DNA of 64,000 bases from Euphorbia lathyris (taxonomy: Eukaryota; Streptophyta; Magnoliopsida; Malpighiales; Euphorbiaceae). Below, one piece after another: positions 24,685-36,031 of the stretch (its first letter is position 1; the number at the start of each line of letters is the position of its first letter). Under the pieces are notes generated by a model. It worked only from the letters and a program-made list of their open reading frames with translations. It was not told where the DNA came from and made no database searches. The stretch covers positions 82,655,501 to 82,719,500 of the forward strand of contig NC_088915.1 in assembly GCF_963576675.1 (NCBI RefSeq), given 5' to 3'. The position numbers and the translations under genes are program-made.

Positions 24685-25620
24685 TGGGAAAATTACACGG
24701 AAATTCATATTTTAAAAACTATTTACAACTATATCAAGTCATATTTTTGGATTATGTCAAACTAGTAAAATCAGTACTTTTAATATATTTTAAGGATTAG
24801 AATTTATAAATTAGAAGTCTAGAATATATTTTGTACGGTTTGTGGTTTATGAATTGGAATCTAGATTTTTTAAATTATAGTGTAAAATCATAATACAGTA
24901 AAACCTCTATATAGGAATACTCTATATAAGAATAACCTCCAATTTGTTATAAAAAATTTCGGTCCCAACTTGGGCCGGTTATAAATAAGAATAACCTCCC
25001 AAATGTTAATTGTTATACATAATCCAAGTCCCACCTTTAGAAACTATACCTCTGTATAGGAATAATTATGTAAATAATGTATATATGTATTAAGGATTTA
25101 AACAAAATTTATTAAAAAATTTAAAAATTAGTGAGATTAAATATGAGTTGGCACACAAATTCCAACTTTAACTATAAATTCTTACCATTTTCCCATAAAA
25201 CTCTTTTCTTTATGTATTGGAAACTAAACTCAAAACTCTTCCAATTCTTTAAGTATTGGAAATAAAACTCGTAGACTTGATATGCTAAACATTAATTTGT
25301 TTTATTAATCTATTCTATTGTACATTGTGTATATAAACCAATTTCAAACAACGTTGCATAATTACTTTTTGAATAATAAAAATTAGAGAGTTCTTATTGT
25401 TGTTAAATTTATAAACTTTAAGTGTTGATTTTTTTTTTTGGGTACCAAACTCTATATAAGAATAACCTCCCAATTGTTATACAAATTGTCCGGTCCCAAA
25501 CGTATTCCTATATAGAGGTTTTACTGTATATAGAGAATAATGACATATTAAGAATTAAGTTTGGAGATATGACTTAGTTGTAATTTTATACTTAATTATG
25601 ATATTCATGTAATTGACCCT
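24685..25620. mobile_element. AT-rich foldback interrupted by an Emigrant-type MITE
   Basis: The left part (GGGAAAATTACACGGAAATTCATAT) and right part (GATATTCATGTAATTGACCC) are rough inverted partners on either side of the Emigrant-type element at 24896-25526, suggesting an older AT-rich MITE that was split. Boundaries are approximate. Confidence 0.4.
24896..25526. mobile_element. Emigrant-type MITE (pogo-like, Tc1/mariner)
   Basis: It begins CAGTAAAACCTCTATATAGG and ends with the exact inverse CCTATATAGAGGTTTTACTG, flanked by TA on both sides (24894-24895 and 25527-25528). This terminus matches the Emigrant family of plant MITEs, mobilised by pogo-like transposases. Internal AAGAATAACCTCC repeats sit near both ends. 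Non-coding, 631 bp. Confidence 0.85.
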
Positions 25621-25753
25621 AACATTTTTGATTCGAAGTTAAATCAGTTGACAAACAACACCTGAACCATAGTTTTGTAGCCTTTTTTTTTTGTTTTTTT
25701 CATTTTCGGATGGCAAAATCAACAAATTTGTATCTCATGTTGTGTTTTGTGAT

Positions 25754-26270
25754 TTTAAATGCACCATTGGTCATTGAACTTATATGATTGTCTCAAAATG
25801 GTCACTCAACTTCAATTTGTCTCAGTAAAATCACTTTACTTTGAGTTTTGTCTTAATTAGGTCACTCCGTCGATTTTAGTGGTTAAAACGTATCGAAATA
25901 ATGACGTGGATGACACGTTAACATGAGTTAACTCAAATTTCCGATCGGAACGAACTGTGGCAGCCGTATGTCGGGTATTTTTTATGAAAAAAACTAAATT
26001 TTAGTTTTTTTTCCATAAAAATAATTGACACGTGATAGCCATGTGTCGCATATGTGGATGTCATGTGTTATTTCGGTTAGAAATATGAGTTATCTCATAT
26101 TGACGTATCACTTATGTCATCATTCCGATGTTTTTTAATCATTAAAATCGTTATAGTGACTTAATTGAGACAAAACTTAAAGTTGAGTGATTTTATTGAG
26201 ACAAATTGAAGTTGAATGACCATTTTGAGATAACCATATAAGTTCAGTGACCAATGGTGCATTTAACCCC
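25754..26270. mobile_element. Long foldback element
   Basis: Outer ends TTAAATGCACCATTGGTCA and the inverse TGACCAATGGTGCATTTAA open arms that keep pairing for well over 100 bp (for example TCTCAAAATGGTCACTCAAC with its inverse near 26215). The loop carries pairs such as GAGTTAACTC and GAGTTATCTC. No target duplication was visible. Mutator-like foldback is one possibility. Confidence 0.7.
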
Positions 26271-26277
26271 AATAAGG

Positions 26278-27050
26278 TCCCTATAGTATTCTTAGATGGT
26301 TAATCAACCCCTCACTTAACTGCTCCGCCTTCTTCTTCATTGATTCTTCGTCTGCCTAACATGCAGAAAGCTTAATTGTTCCTACTAGTCTTTATCCATG
26401 GGTTTTCAACAATTATTTCAACTTATCACTTCAAAATCCACCAAAACTTGCAAAAATCAGAAGCAAGATTGCAGAAACTCCCATTACCAACTGATAAGTC
26501 ATTCCTGGAAAAATTCATTTCACTGCTACTCAAACTAGATAAAAAAACCAGCAATTTGGAATTCATACAAGCTTGAACATCATCATGAAGCAACAAAAAT
26601 TAAAGATGGATATAGATCTCTTAAATTCAAAATAATTACTGTAGCGGTGAAAAATGATTACTTACCAATAAAGGGGAGAGAAAGTTTCATATCAGAGCTC
26701 AATTCCCAGGTGTCAAAGGGAAAATCGCGAAATCTTTTTTAGCTGGAAAATCAGTAAAAATAGTATGCCAAAACCGAACCCTATGCTGCTTTTCAATGCC
26801 AACTCTTGCTTGCTTTGCCAGTTAATGCATCAAAATTTCCCGTTAATCGATCTAGTGGATAGGTAAGAGAAATGAATTTTGTTGTCGTCTCTGATCTCTT
26901 CTTGATGTACTGTGTTTCCCTTACGAATCCAAAATCAAAATAATAGGCTGCATCATCTTCCAAAACTCTTCCGGCGAAGAGGCCAAAGGAGAAGAAGGGA
27001 ATTCAGTTAAGAGTGAGGGGTTAATTGAGTTTGGCTCTATAGTTTAGGGG
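26278..27050. mobile_element. Probable foldback element next to the LINE
   Basis: GGTTAATCAACCCCTCACTTAACT near 26300 and AGTTAAGAGTGAGGGGTTAATT near 27010 are inverted partners, with an outer CTATAGTATTC / CTCTATAGTTTAG pair. The middle has no convincing gene. Confidence 0.5.
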
Positions 27051-27293
27051 TTTAAATGAGCTTTATGTCTTATAACAAACGAGTCTACTTAAAAATTTGG
27101 TATTTAAGTTGATAAATAGAAGTTTTTGTTTGAAATGAAACTTAATCAATGAAAATTAAAGTAATCCAACTGATTATCTTTTGGGATAAATTAAACTAGA
27201 TTAGTCACTTAATATTATATGAGAATGAGTATAATGAAAGCTATATACATGTATCCTTAGATGATCGAGAGCTCGATGAAACCCTAGGAGAGC

Positions 27294-28670
27294 ATGACCC
27301 TCACCGCAGATCTCTTCCCGGAGATCTCATCGCCAGGAATCTATGGCGATTCTGATCACGCAACGCTTAAGCCTTCGACTCCCTCCGGTTTTAGACCTCC
27401 GAAGCCGTTAACCTATGCGGCTACGCTTGCAAAAAACAATAATTCGAATGAAACAGTGAACCCGAGCTCCAACCCTCTGAGGATCCAAGATATTGGGGGA
27501 TTAAAGGCGATTAAGATCTCGCAAGAAAAATATAATAACAGAGTAGAAGCCTGTCGGTTCTCCGTTATCGGCCGTATCACCCTATCTAAGGGGGAAACTC
27601 CATGGAAACACAGTGAACTTAAAGCAAAACTGAATTTGCTGTGGGGATTACAAGGACATTGGAAGCTAATCTCGTTGGGAAAAGGCTTCTACCACATCAA
27701 TCTCCCCTCGGAAAAAGACCTTACATCTGTTTGGAGTAAAGGAGCTCTCTCTCTAAAACCGGGAATTCTAAGATTATCGCCTTGGCAACCAGGTTTCGAT
27801 CCGGCAAATCATAGAACTACATCAGCTCAGATTTGGGTAAGGATGTATAATCTACCATGGGAATTTTGGGATAAGGACATAATTACAGACATAGCTAGAG
27901 TGATTGGTGTGCCTTTACGTCTGGACAAAAACACAATTGAGGGAGAATTTGGGCACTATGCAAGAATATTAATTGACATTGATTTATCAAAACCCCTGCA
28001 CCATGAGATTCGTGTTGATACTGATGATTTAATGATCTGGGCACAGATCTTCTATGAGAAATTACCAGGTTACTGCTCCGAATGTCACTCGGTTGGACAT
28101 GTTACAGCCAACTGCAGAAGAAATAATCCGAAAAAAGATCAAAGGATCCCCGAAAAACCAGACAAGCCAAATGCCGAAAAGGATAATGGAAAAGGCCCTG
28201 ATATTGATCGACGAATCCCCCAGAAAAGATTTTGGCAACGCACTAACGGAGCTGATGTGCAGAGCAGTAATGATAATGTATTCTCCTCAAACTTGGAAGC
28301 ACAGTCCGGGTCTGTTAAAGCGAATGGGGATAGAGTGGATGCTACGGAACCCGCCATTATCGAAAGATCAGATGGGGCTGATGAGGAAGAAAATACCAAA
28401 GAGGGGCAAATGGTGATATTTCAGCCAATAAGAACATCACAAGACCAATTTCTGGACACAGAAAACTTACAATTGATATCCTCTACCCCAAAAAAAGTGT
28501 CCTGGGCAGAGGAATGCGAGAGTGAAGCGGATAAATCGATATCTGATAAGGATGACAGTGAATGGACGCCCGTAATCTCAAAGAAGAAGAAAGCTAAAAA
28601 TAAGAAGGAGAAAGTCGCTCCTCTCAGGGCATCAACCAGGGAAACCAAGCCACCATCGCGCCTCTTATGA
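27294..28670 (+). CDS. LINE ORF1: DUF4283 and zinc-knuckle RNA-binding protein
   Basis: A 458-residue open frame from an ATG. Residues about 90-240 carry the DUF4283 pattern of plant L1 ORF1 proteins (VIGRITLSKGETPWKHSELK and QIWVRMYNLPWEFWDKDII). A CCHC knuckle CSECHSVGHVTANC follows near 261-274. The C-terminal third is acidic and Ser-rich and ends in a Lys-rich patch. ORF1 proteins of this kind coat LINE RNA. No internal stop is present, so this half may still be translatable. Its TGA overlaps the ATG of ORF2 as ATGA at 28667-28670. Confidence 0.88.
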   Translation: MTLTADLFPEISSPGIYGDSDHATLKPSTPSGFRPPKPLTYAATLAKNNNSNETVNPSSNPLRIQDIGGLKAIKISQEKYNNRVEACRFSVIGRITLSKGETPWKHSELKAKLNLLWGLQGHWKLISLGKGFYHINLPSEKDLTSVWSKGALSLKPGILRLSPWQPGFDPANHRTTSAQIWVRMYNLPWEFWDKDIITDIARVIGVPLRLDKNTIEGEFGHYARILIDIDLSKPLHHEIRVDTDDLMIWAQIFYEKLPGYCSECHSVGHVTANCRRNNPKKDQRIPEKPDKPNAEKDNGKGPDIDRRIPQKRFWQRTNGADVQSSNDNVFSSNLEAQSGSVKANGDRVDATEPAIIERSDGADEEENTKEGQMVIFQPIRTSQDQFLDTENLQLISSTPKKVSWAEECESEADKSISDKDDSEWTPVISKKKKAKNKKEKVAPLRASTRETKPPSRLL

Positions 28671-31600
28671 TTGTGCTGTACTGGAATTGTCGTGGTCTAG
28701 CAAACGCCCCACACAAAGAAGGTTAAAAAATATCTGCAGAGATCGGAAACCGGATATTCTTTGCATTGCGGAACCCATGGTGAGTTTCTCTTCTATCAAT
28801 CCATTTCTCTGGATCAGTTTGGATATGGATTTGGTCTTTCCTACTTCTCTCTGGGTCTTTGTCAAACGGGATCTCCCGATTACTCTTATTGATCATAATG
28901 AACAGCAAATTACTTTCAGTCTTCAGTTGGATGAGGTCAATTTTCTTCTGTCTATGATTTATGCGGCTAACACCCCTGTGGAACGTCACCGATTATGGGC
29001 TAGTCTGGAGACTATTTTCAGTAACTGCACTGGGCCCTGGGCTATGATTAGTGACTTTAACGTCACTAGAGGATCGCACGAAAAGACAGGGCTGGCTCCT
29101 CTCAGATCTTCGTGTCAGGAGTTTAATGATTGTACAAACAATTGTGACATGTCAGATATTGTCTCTAGAGGTTCTTTTTACACATGGGCAAACGAGAGAC
29201 GAGGATCCCAAAGAGTTGAATGCCGAATTGACAGAGCTATGGGAAATCTAAACTTCTTTCAGGCTTGGACTGATATCAGCTGTTTGGCTCTACCGAGGCA
29301 TTGCTTTGACCATTGCCCGATCATCCTCATGTGCTCCACGGGCAGCCGCACCCCTGCTCGCTTCAGATTCCTGTCAATGTGGACTACGGATCAGACTCTT
29401 CGGGGGATTATTGAACAAAATTGGACTGCTGACACGCCTCCTTTTCACCCTATGCAGCGACTGGGATTTAAGCTAAAACGTCTGCGATTTTTGCTCCGGG
29501 GTTGGAATAAAAACACCTTTGGAAACTTTAACCAAAACATTGAGAAGGCCCAAGTCACGCTTCAATCAGTTCAGAACCGGGTTGCTGTTGAGGGTTTTTC
29601 GAATGAGCTCCACCAAATGGAGCTAAAGGCCCATGAAGATCTTGAGAAGTATCTTCTGCAGCAGGAGATGTTTTACAAGGAGCAAAGCAGAACGAAGTGG
29701 CTGAAAGAAGGGGACCGTAACACAGGGTTTTTCCATCAACAAGTGGCATGAAGAAAATAGAAATTGGGGATTAAACATCTCAAAATCAACGAGGTGATCA
29801 CTTCGGATGAGACTCAAATCGAGGGTCATGTGCTGAGCTTCTATGAAAATCTTTTTTCTGCTCAGAATTTGGAGAACAGGAATTTAGAAGAAGTGAGAAA
29901 GACGATACCTAACTTGGTGTTAGAAGAAAAAAATGACGCTCTAACGGCTGTCCCATCGACGGAGGAGATTTGCGCCACTGTTTTTGACATGGATGATCAG
30001 AGCGCCCCGGGTCCTGATGGTTACACGGGCATTTTCTACAAAACCTACTGGAGTATTGTGAGTTCCGATGTGTGTACTGCTGTGCGCAGCTTCTTTCTCA
30101 CGGGTATTATGTCGACTGGGTGGAACTCTAACCTTATGGTTTTGATCCCCAAGGTCTCAGAGGCAATCAGTATAGATCAGTACCGCCCAATAGTGCTGAG
30201 TAATTTCTGCTTCAAGATTGTTACCAAGATCCTGGCCTTGAGATTGGCCAACATTACACACCGAATAATCTCCCCGGAGCAATTTGGATTCATAAAAGGG
30301 CGCCTTATCTCGGACTGCATTGCGGGAGCGTCAGAGGGAGTTAATCTGCTGGCTAAAAAAGCAAGGGGAGGGAATATGGTGGTCAAGGTGGATATCAGAA
30401 AAGCTTTTGATACGGTGGATTGGCAATTCCTTCTTGAAGTTCTAAGATGCTTTGGATTCTCGAATAAATTCACAGATTGGGTTCATAACATCTTCACTTC
30501 TTCCAGAATCTCTATTTTGATTAACGGAAACGCCAAAGGGTACTTCTCTTGCTCGCAAGGGGTCAGACAGGGTGATCCGCTATCACCGCTTTTATTCTGT
30601 ATCGCAGAGGATTTTCTTAGCAGACGGATCACCCAGCAAGTGAGTAACGGCACTCTCCTTCCATGTGATTACAGACGGAATGTGCAATTTCCGAGCCATT
30701 TAATGTATGCGGATGATCTGATCTTGTTTATCCGGGCTACTAAGCATAATATCAGACAATTTGAAAAAAATTTCCGGCAATACTCGCAGCTTTCGGGTCA
30801 GCATATTAGCCTAAATAAATCCTTGTTCTATGTGGGGCGGCATATCTCAAATAGAAGAGTAGTAGATATTAAAAACCTGATGGGGATGTCCAATGGAAGC
30901 CTTCCAATCCTTTATTTGGGAGTCCCCCTCTTCATTGGGGCGCCTAAAAAGGTCGGGCTTCAACATTTAGCGGATAAAATTCTCAGCCGTTTTGACAAGT
31001 GGAAAGGAAAAAGCTTATCCATGGCAGGTAGATTAGTCCTTATAAACTCAGTGATCAGTAGCTCCCTCCTTCATTCCTTCGCTGTCTATAGGTGGCCTCA
31101 ATCTCTGCTGGCTCGCATAAATCGTTCCATGCGCAATTTTCTTTGGACTGGCAACATTAATGAGAAGAAAATGATCACTGTTTCTTGGAAAGTGGTCTGC
31201 ACGCCTCGCTCTGCAGGTGGTCTCGGGGTCCAGGATCTCCGGAAGATGAATTCGACAATGCTTCTCAAGTTGGGGTGGCGGATCTATAACGAAAAAGGGC
31301 TAATCACTAGCCTCCTAAAGACTCGATTCGTGAAAACCAACAATTGCCCAAATGCAATCGTCGGTAACTCCTCTCTGATCTCGATCCGATTCAGCCTAGA
31401 AACAATTCGAGCGAATATATACTGGTTAATTGGTTGTAATTCCAAGCTTTGCTTCTGGACTGATAGTTGGATATGTCCCGATGTTGCAACGCAAGCTCTT
31501 GTGCCGGTTTCTGATAGGGCTGGTTTAACAGCGAATGTTTCTACTTTTTGGGATAATGGGAATTGGTTGGATGATCTTCCAGTTTCTTCGTTGATTGAAA

Positions 31601-32411
31601 ATAAGATTAGGGGGATCAGAATCGGTCCGTTTGAGGAGGATATTGGCATCTGGAAGCACAGTAATAACGGAAGTTTCACCGTTAAGAGCGCAATGGCTCT
31701 TCTATCGCCGTTCACTCCGATGAATTGGGTAAAGTTCATATGGAAAGAATTTCTTCCGCCCTCACGGTCGCTGATCTGCTGGAAGGCGATTCATGGCAAA
31801 CTTTCGACCATGGATAATCTAAGACGAAGAGGATTCATTGGCCCATCCTGGTGTCCGTTGTGCGAAGCCGATGCAGAATCTACTGCGCACATCAGTATCT
31901 CCTGCAGATTTACCCGGGCTGTGTGGAAGGGGGTTAGAGATGCCTTTGGTGTGAAACTGGACTGTAACATGCAAATGGCGCAGTTAGTTCGAGCAGCGAA
32001 AACTGCGAAGCTAAGTTCTCAGATTTTTCAGCTTTGGCAAGTGGCGTTCATTTCTGTTTTTTGGCTATCATCATCGCCGTTAAAAAAGCTGTCGAGTACA
32101 ACTGGTTCCCTCTTTGGCTAGAAAGTGATTCCCTTTATGCAGTGGAGCTGTTTAGAAAAGGCTCTCATCGGGTACATTGGGAATTAACTGGAGATTGGAT
32201 GTTCTGCCTTAATATTTTTCAGACTAGAATTATGAGAGTCACTCATATTTACCGTGAGGCAAACGCTGTCGCCGACTGCCTTTCCAAATATGCTGTTTCT
32301 GCCGCTTCGGATCTCTGGTGGCATTCCTATCCAGGCTTCTGCTCTTTACCAGTTTTTCTAGATGCCAATAGAACAAAGCTTTTCAGATTTTGTAATACTG
32401 GTTCAAACTAA
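28667..32411 (+). pseudogene. LINE ORF2: endonuclease, reverse transcriptase, zinc domain, RNase H remnant
   Basis: It starts MIVLYWNCRGLANAP at an ATG overlapping the ORF1 stop, then shifts frame near 28708. The apurinic-type endonuclease (DILCIAEPMV, ISDFNVTR, HCFDHCPI) runs to about 29400. Two in-frame stops at 29749-29751 (TGA) and 29758-29760 (TAG) break the linker. The reverse transcriptase (PGPDGYTGIFYK, KVDIRKAFDTVDW, GVRQGDPLSPLLF, MYADDLILF) is intact from 29764 to about 31000. A zinc domain (CPLCEADAESTAHISISC) follows. After a frameshift, an RNase H C-terminal part (WLESDSLYAVELF, HIYREANAVADCLSKYA) lies at 32060-32411; the first half with the catalytic Asp is deleted. Confidence 0.92.
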
Positions 32412-32608
32412 TTCTTTGTATTCTTTATTTTTTTCATTCTTTAATAAAGTTCTGGTTCCTCGGTTGAGGCTTGGTTGTTCGGGTGGTGCCAACCTAGTTG
32501 GGATTGCTCTTCCTCCGACCCTCCCGTGAAACCCGCGTTCACTCAAAAAAAAGCTATATACATGTATGTTAAAATATGTAAAGAGAAACATTAGGGTTAA
32601 AATGAAAG

Positions 32609-33190
32609 AAGAGTTAATGTGTAAAAATACCAATAACGTTTTGGGTCAGAAGTAATTTTACCCTAACGTCTAAAGTGATACAATTTTATTTCTATCGTTG
32701 GAAGCCAAGGGCAATTTTACTCCTAACATTGATAAATTGGGTCAATTTGAGAAATAATTCATTAAACTGTTTTTTTTTGTCATGAATCTTGTCATCTACA
32801 CTTCACACGTGCATGATTTTATCAGTAATAAATCACAAACATATGTTAGGATATGAAAAAAATTAAATAAAATAAAAAATCCAAAAAATTCACCGAATTG
32901 ATAAATATTAATCTCCAATTCAATTATTAATTTCTTTTTTGAATCAATTATTAAATTATTAAAAATATGAAATCATTTTTTTGGAACGAATTGATATGTA
33001 ATTAGTGCAGAATAAGGAACAAAAATTCCGTGTTTTATAACAGTGTCTGAAATTGACCCAAATTATCAACGTTAGAGGTAAAATTACTTTTAACTACCAA
33101 CATTGAGGATAAAATTGTACAAATTTATACATTAGAGATAAAATTGGTACAGACCCAAAATGTTAGAAGTATTTTTACACCTTAACACAC
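32609..33190. mobile_element. Foldback element
   Basis: The left arm GTTAATGTGTAAAAATACC with ACGTTTTGGGTC and the right arm GACCCAAAATGTTAGAAG with TATTTTTACACCTTAAC are inverted partners. Pairing continues through several GGTAAAATTAC-type blocks. Non-coding. It lies between the LINE and the promoter-like region at 33230. Confidence 0.65.
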
Positions 33191-33227
33191 AAAAGAACTT
33201 AGTTGATTTAGTGGACTTAGCTGGCTC

Positions 33228-33300
33228 AGTAATAAGGCCCAAATTGAAGTTGATGGTTCAATAACACATCCACCATCTTTTGGATATTAGGGTTTTATAC
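33228..33300 (+). promoter_or_regulatory. Promoter-like region with site II and telo-box of an unidentified gene
   Basis: AAGGCCCAAATT (about 33234-33245) is site II-like and TTAGGGTTT (about 33288-33296) is a reverse telo-box, the same combination seen before RPL7. A CT-rich stretch CTTCTTCTCTCTTCTCG follows. This suggests a growth-linked housekeeping gene starting near 33300 on the plus strand. Confidence 0.5.
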
Positions 33301-33556
33301 AGCAGACTCCACACTTCTTCTCTCTTCTCGTCTCTTTCAAAAGGAAACACAGCTCCTTTTTCCATGGCCGCCGGTTCTCCTTACTCCGATTCGCTCTCGT
33401 TCACTCTCTCTTGGGATCTCCTAACTGGTCCCATGGTTTCTCGCTCGTGTTCCGATCCTTAAGAGGTCTCATCGGACAAGTTCCGATACGACGACGGTGG
33501 TTTTCATCTTCGATGAAGAGCCTTGAGTCCCTGAAGAGGTCCGACCAGTCTATAGC

Positions 33557-35787
33557 TGTTGAAAAATGAATGAGATGATTTGATAACAACTCAATTTGCT
33601 GTGGAAAGTATATATTTTATTGATGTGATACCGAGTTTAAATACAACAGACACAGTTACAGAATAACTGTTCAATAACTACATCCTACAAATCAGTGATT
33701 TAAATAACCACCTGAGACAACTGACTAAAATCATACAGATGAAAAATACAAGATAAAATAGCAGTTACTAAAGCATAAATTTAACACTCCTCCTTGCTTT
33801 GGTTAGTGCAAACTCTAAGATTTTTTCTAAGGAACTCTAAAGAAACATTTGTGTCCTGTTTGTTTTTTTTCAATAATGAGATCTGCAAGTGTGCGCTGTG
33901 GACATGCGTCTTTGGACAAAAATGACTCAAGTATTTTCTCCTCATGTTCATCAATCTCATCATAATCACCAAACTGAGTTTGAGTTTCAGAGAAACCATT
34001 AGAATCGTCAAGGTCCCTTTCTTCATCTTCTTTTTGATCCCTGACATTTTCTTCTTCAGCTAAAGCAAATGCAGTAGTACCAGTAGGATTTTTCTCCTCA
34101 GCCTCCTCTTGAACTTCCTTCTACTGAATCAACGCCTCTTTCAAATTTTTTGAACTCAAACCTGATGAGATCATCTTTTCACAGACTTCTGAATTAATTT
34201 GTGTTTCAGTAAACACTTTTTGCTCCTCCTTCAATGGATTCAATGCAAAGATCTTGCCTTTCATCTTCACTTTGAAGATATCTTTGTCCGCTGAATCCTT
34301 TATAATGCAGTGATTTGTTTCAAATAAAACTTTGAAACCCTTCTCAAGAAGTTGGCCAACACTTAACAAATTCTGATTTATGTTAGGCACAAATAATACG
34401 TCTTTGATTATTTTTGTACCTGAAGTGCTCTTAATAGCCACTGCACCTTTTCCCTTCACTGGAATGTACTCTCCATTTCCAATTTTAACTTTGGAAACTG
34501 CTGATGTATCTAGCTCTTTGAAAAAAGCACGATCATAAGTCATATGGTTCGTACATCCGCTATCTACAAGCCAATTATCACTTGAATTTCCAGGAGCAAA
34601 ACATGAAGCCACAAAAGATACTCATCTTCATCTTCTTCGTGATCAGCAACTTGAGCAACATTTTTCTCATGGGTTTCTGAATTTTGTTGAGTGTTGCTTT
34701 TGCAAATCTCACATTGTTGATCTGGTCTTCTCCAACATTTAAAAGGTGGATGGCCTTTCTTCCCACAATGATGACAAGGAGGAAAGCCAAATTTATTCTT
34801 CTTGTACTTCATTCCTTTTTCTCATTGACTGGATTGACCCTTTGCAAATAATGCACCTTCAACAAAATTCTCAGACCTTAAAAGTCTCCTCTGCTCTTGT
34901 GCCTGCAAAGCGTTCAACAACTCTGCCAAACTAATTGTTGACAGATCCTTAGTGTTTTCCAGAGAAGAAATGGTTGCTTCAAACCGTTCAGGAACAGTCA
35001 CAAGAAGCTTTTGAACTAATCTAGAATCAGGAAATTCAGTACCGAGTAATCTTACTTTGTTAGCAATGCTAATCAATTTGTATGAATACTCTTTGACAGT
35101 TTCTGAATCCTTCATCTTTTGAAATTCAAATTCTCTGATCAAGTTAAGAGCCTTCATTCCCTTGATCTTCTCATCTCCTTCAAATTCCTTCTTCAAGAAC
35201 TTAAAAAGTTGATTTCATTGTCATGATTCTGATAAAGATATCAGATGAGACTGCAACAAATAACGTAGCCCTGGCCTTCGACTTTCTTGATTTCTTCTCC
35301 TTGTGATTTTTTTATCTGCGCCATAGTTGGATTATTGGACAATGGAGGAACTTCGTAGTCCTCTTCAATAGCTTCCCAGAGATCATTAGCCTCTAGATGT
35401 GCTTCCATCCTTGCTGCCCAAATATGATAGCCTTCACCATTGAAAACATGTGGTGCTAATGCAGTAAATGGAGTTTGTGACAAATCCATAAAGAAGAAGA
35501 GAAAAAGAAATAATAACAAATTCACAAGTCCCTCAAGAAGAGAGCTCTGATACCATTTGTTGGAAAATGAATGAGATGATTTGATAACAACTCAATTTGC
35601 TGTGGAAAGTATATATTTTATTGATGTGATACTGAGTTTAAATACAGCAGACACAGTTACAGAATAACTGTTCAATAACTACATCCTACAAATCAGTGAT
35701 TTAAATAACCACTTGAGACAACTGACTAAAATCATACAGATGAAAAATACAAGATAAAATAGCAGTTACTAAAGCATAAATTTAACA
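33557..35787 (-). mobile_element. Internally deleted Ty1/copia element
   Basis: Two 230-bp LTRs (33557-33786 and 35558-35787) run TGTTG to AACA and differ at four positions. A 5-bp target duplication ATAGC lies at 33552-33556 and 35788-35792. On the minus strand the primer-binding site TGGTATCAGAGC (35544-35555), complementary to initiator tRNA-Met, follows the 5' LTR. A purine tract AAGCAAGGAGGAG (about 33787-33799) precedes the 3' LTR. At 2.2 kb it holds gag and protease only. The few LTR differences point to a fairly recent insertion. Confidence 0.93.
33790..35525 (-). pseudogene. Copia gag-protease remnant
   Basis: From 35525 the minus strand encodes the gag N-terminus (HVFNGEGYHIWAARMEAHLE), then after a frame break near 35220 the UBN2-type gag core (35196-34822, with KDLSTISLAELLNALQAQEQ), a CCHC knuckle CHHCGKKGHPPFKC (34564-34812), and an aspartic protease start NWLVDSGCTNHMTYD (34121-34612) with the pre-integrase motif GKIFALNPL. 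After 34121 the integrase core, reverse transcriptase and RNase H are missing; only a short acidic linker-like frame (34047-33781) remains. Several frame changes and stops make it inactive. Confidence 0.85.
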
Positions 35788-35792
35788 ATAGC

Positions 35793-36031
35793 TCACATGT
35801 AAAGGTAAGTTTAAGGTTCATCCTTTGATCTCTCTCTTCTCTTACCCCGGTTTTTGCGAGTTCTAAGAACTCCTATAGGCGTAAAAGGTATTTCACTATG
35901 TTTGTTTGGTTTTTGGTTTGTCTATGAGCTAAGGCTGATTCTTGGCTCCGATCTTGGTTCGTGTATTTTGCTGCGCCCTTGAATCGCAACAGCTAATTCG
36001 CATTCAATTTTGTCTATGTAAAATTACTCAC
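35793..36031. other. Sequence downstream of the copia insertion
   Basis: This begins with the presumed intron of the split exon (GT donor near 35806) and then enters the exon-fragment mosaic. A 35-bp block GAATCGCAACAGCTAATTCG occurs twice (about 35982 and 36058), showing local tandem duplication. Confidence 0.4.

Larger units (their letters stand above)
27255..32549 (+). mobile_element. Full-length L1-type LINE, defective
   Basis: An 18-bp target duplication AAAGCTATATACATGTAT lies at 27237-27254 and 32550-32567, so both ends of the 5.3-kb insertion are fixed. The 5' untranslated part is only about 39 bp. ORF1 and ORF2 follow. The 3' end has AATAAAG (about 32443) and a short A-run. ORF2 carries stops, frameshifts and an internal deletion, so this copy cannot move itself. 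Confidence 0.93.
33300..35830 (+). pseudogene. First exon of an unidentified host gene, split by a copia element
   Basis: The leader is followed by ATGGCCGCCGGTTCTCC at 33364, whose frame stops at 33462. The exon appears to continue to the copia insertion at 33557 and resumes at 35793 for about 12 bases before a donor-like AAAG/GTAAGT. CT-rich, GC-balanced sequence is unlike its AT-rich flanks. I do not recognise the product, and the frames found are short; it may be mostly untranslated leader. No downstream exon was matched with confidence. Confidence 0.4.
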
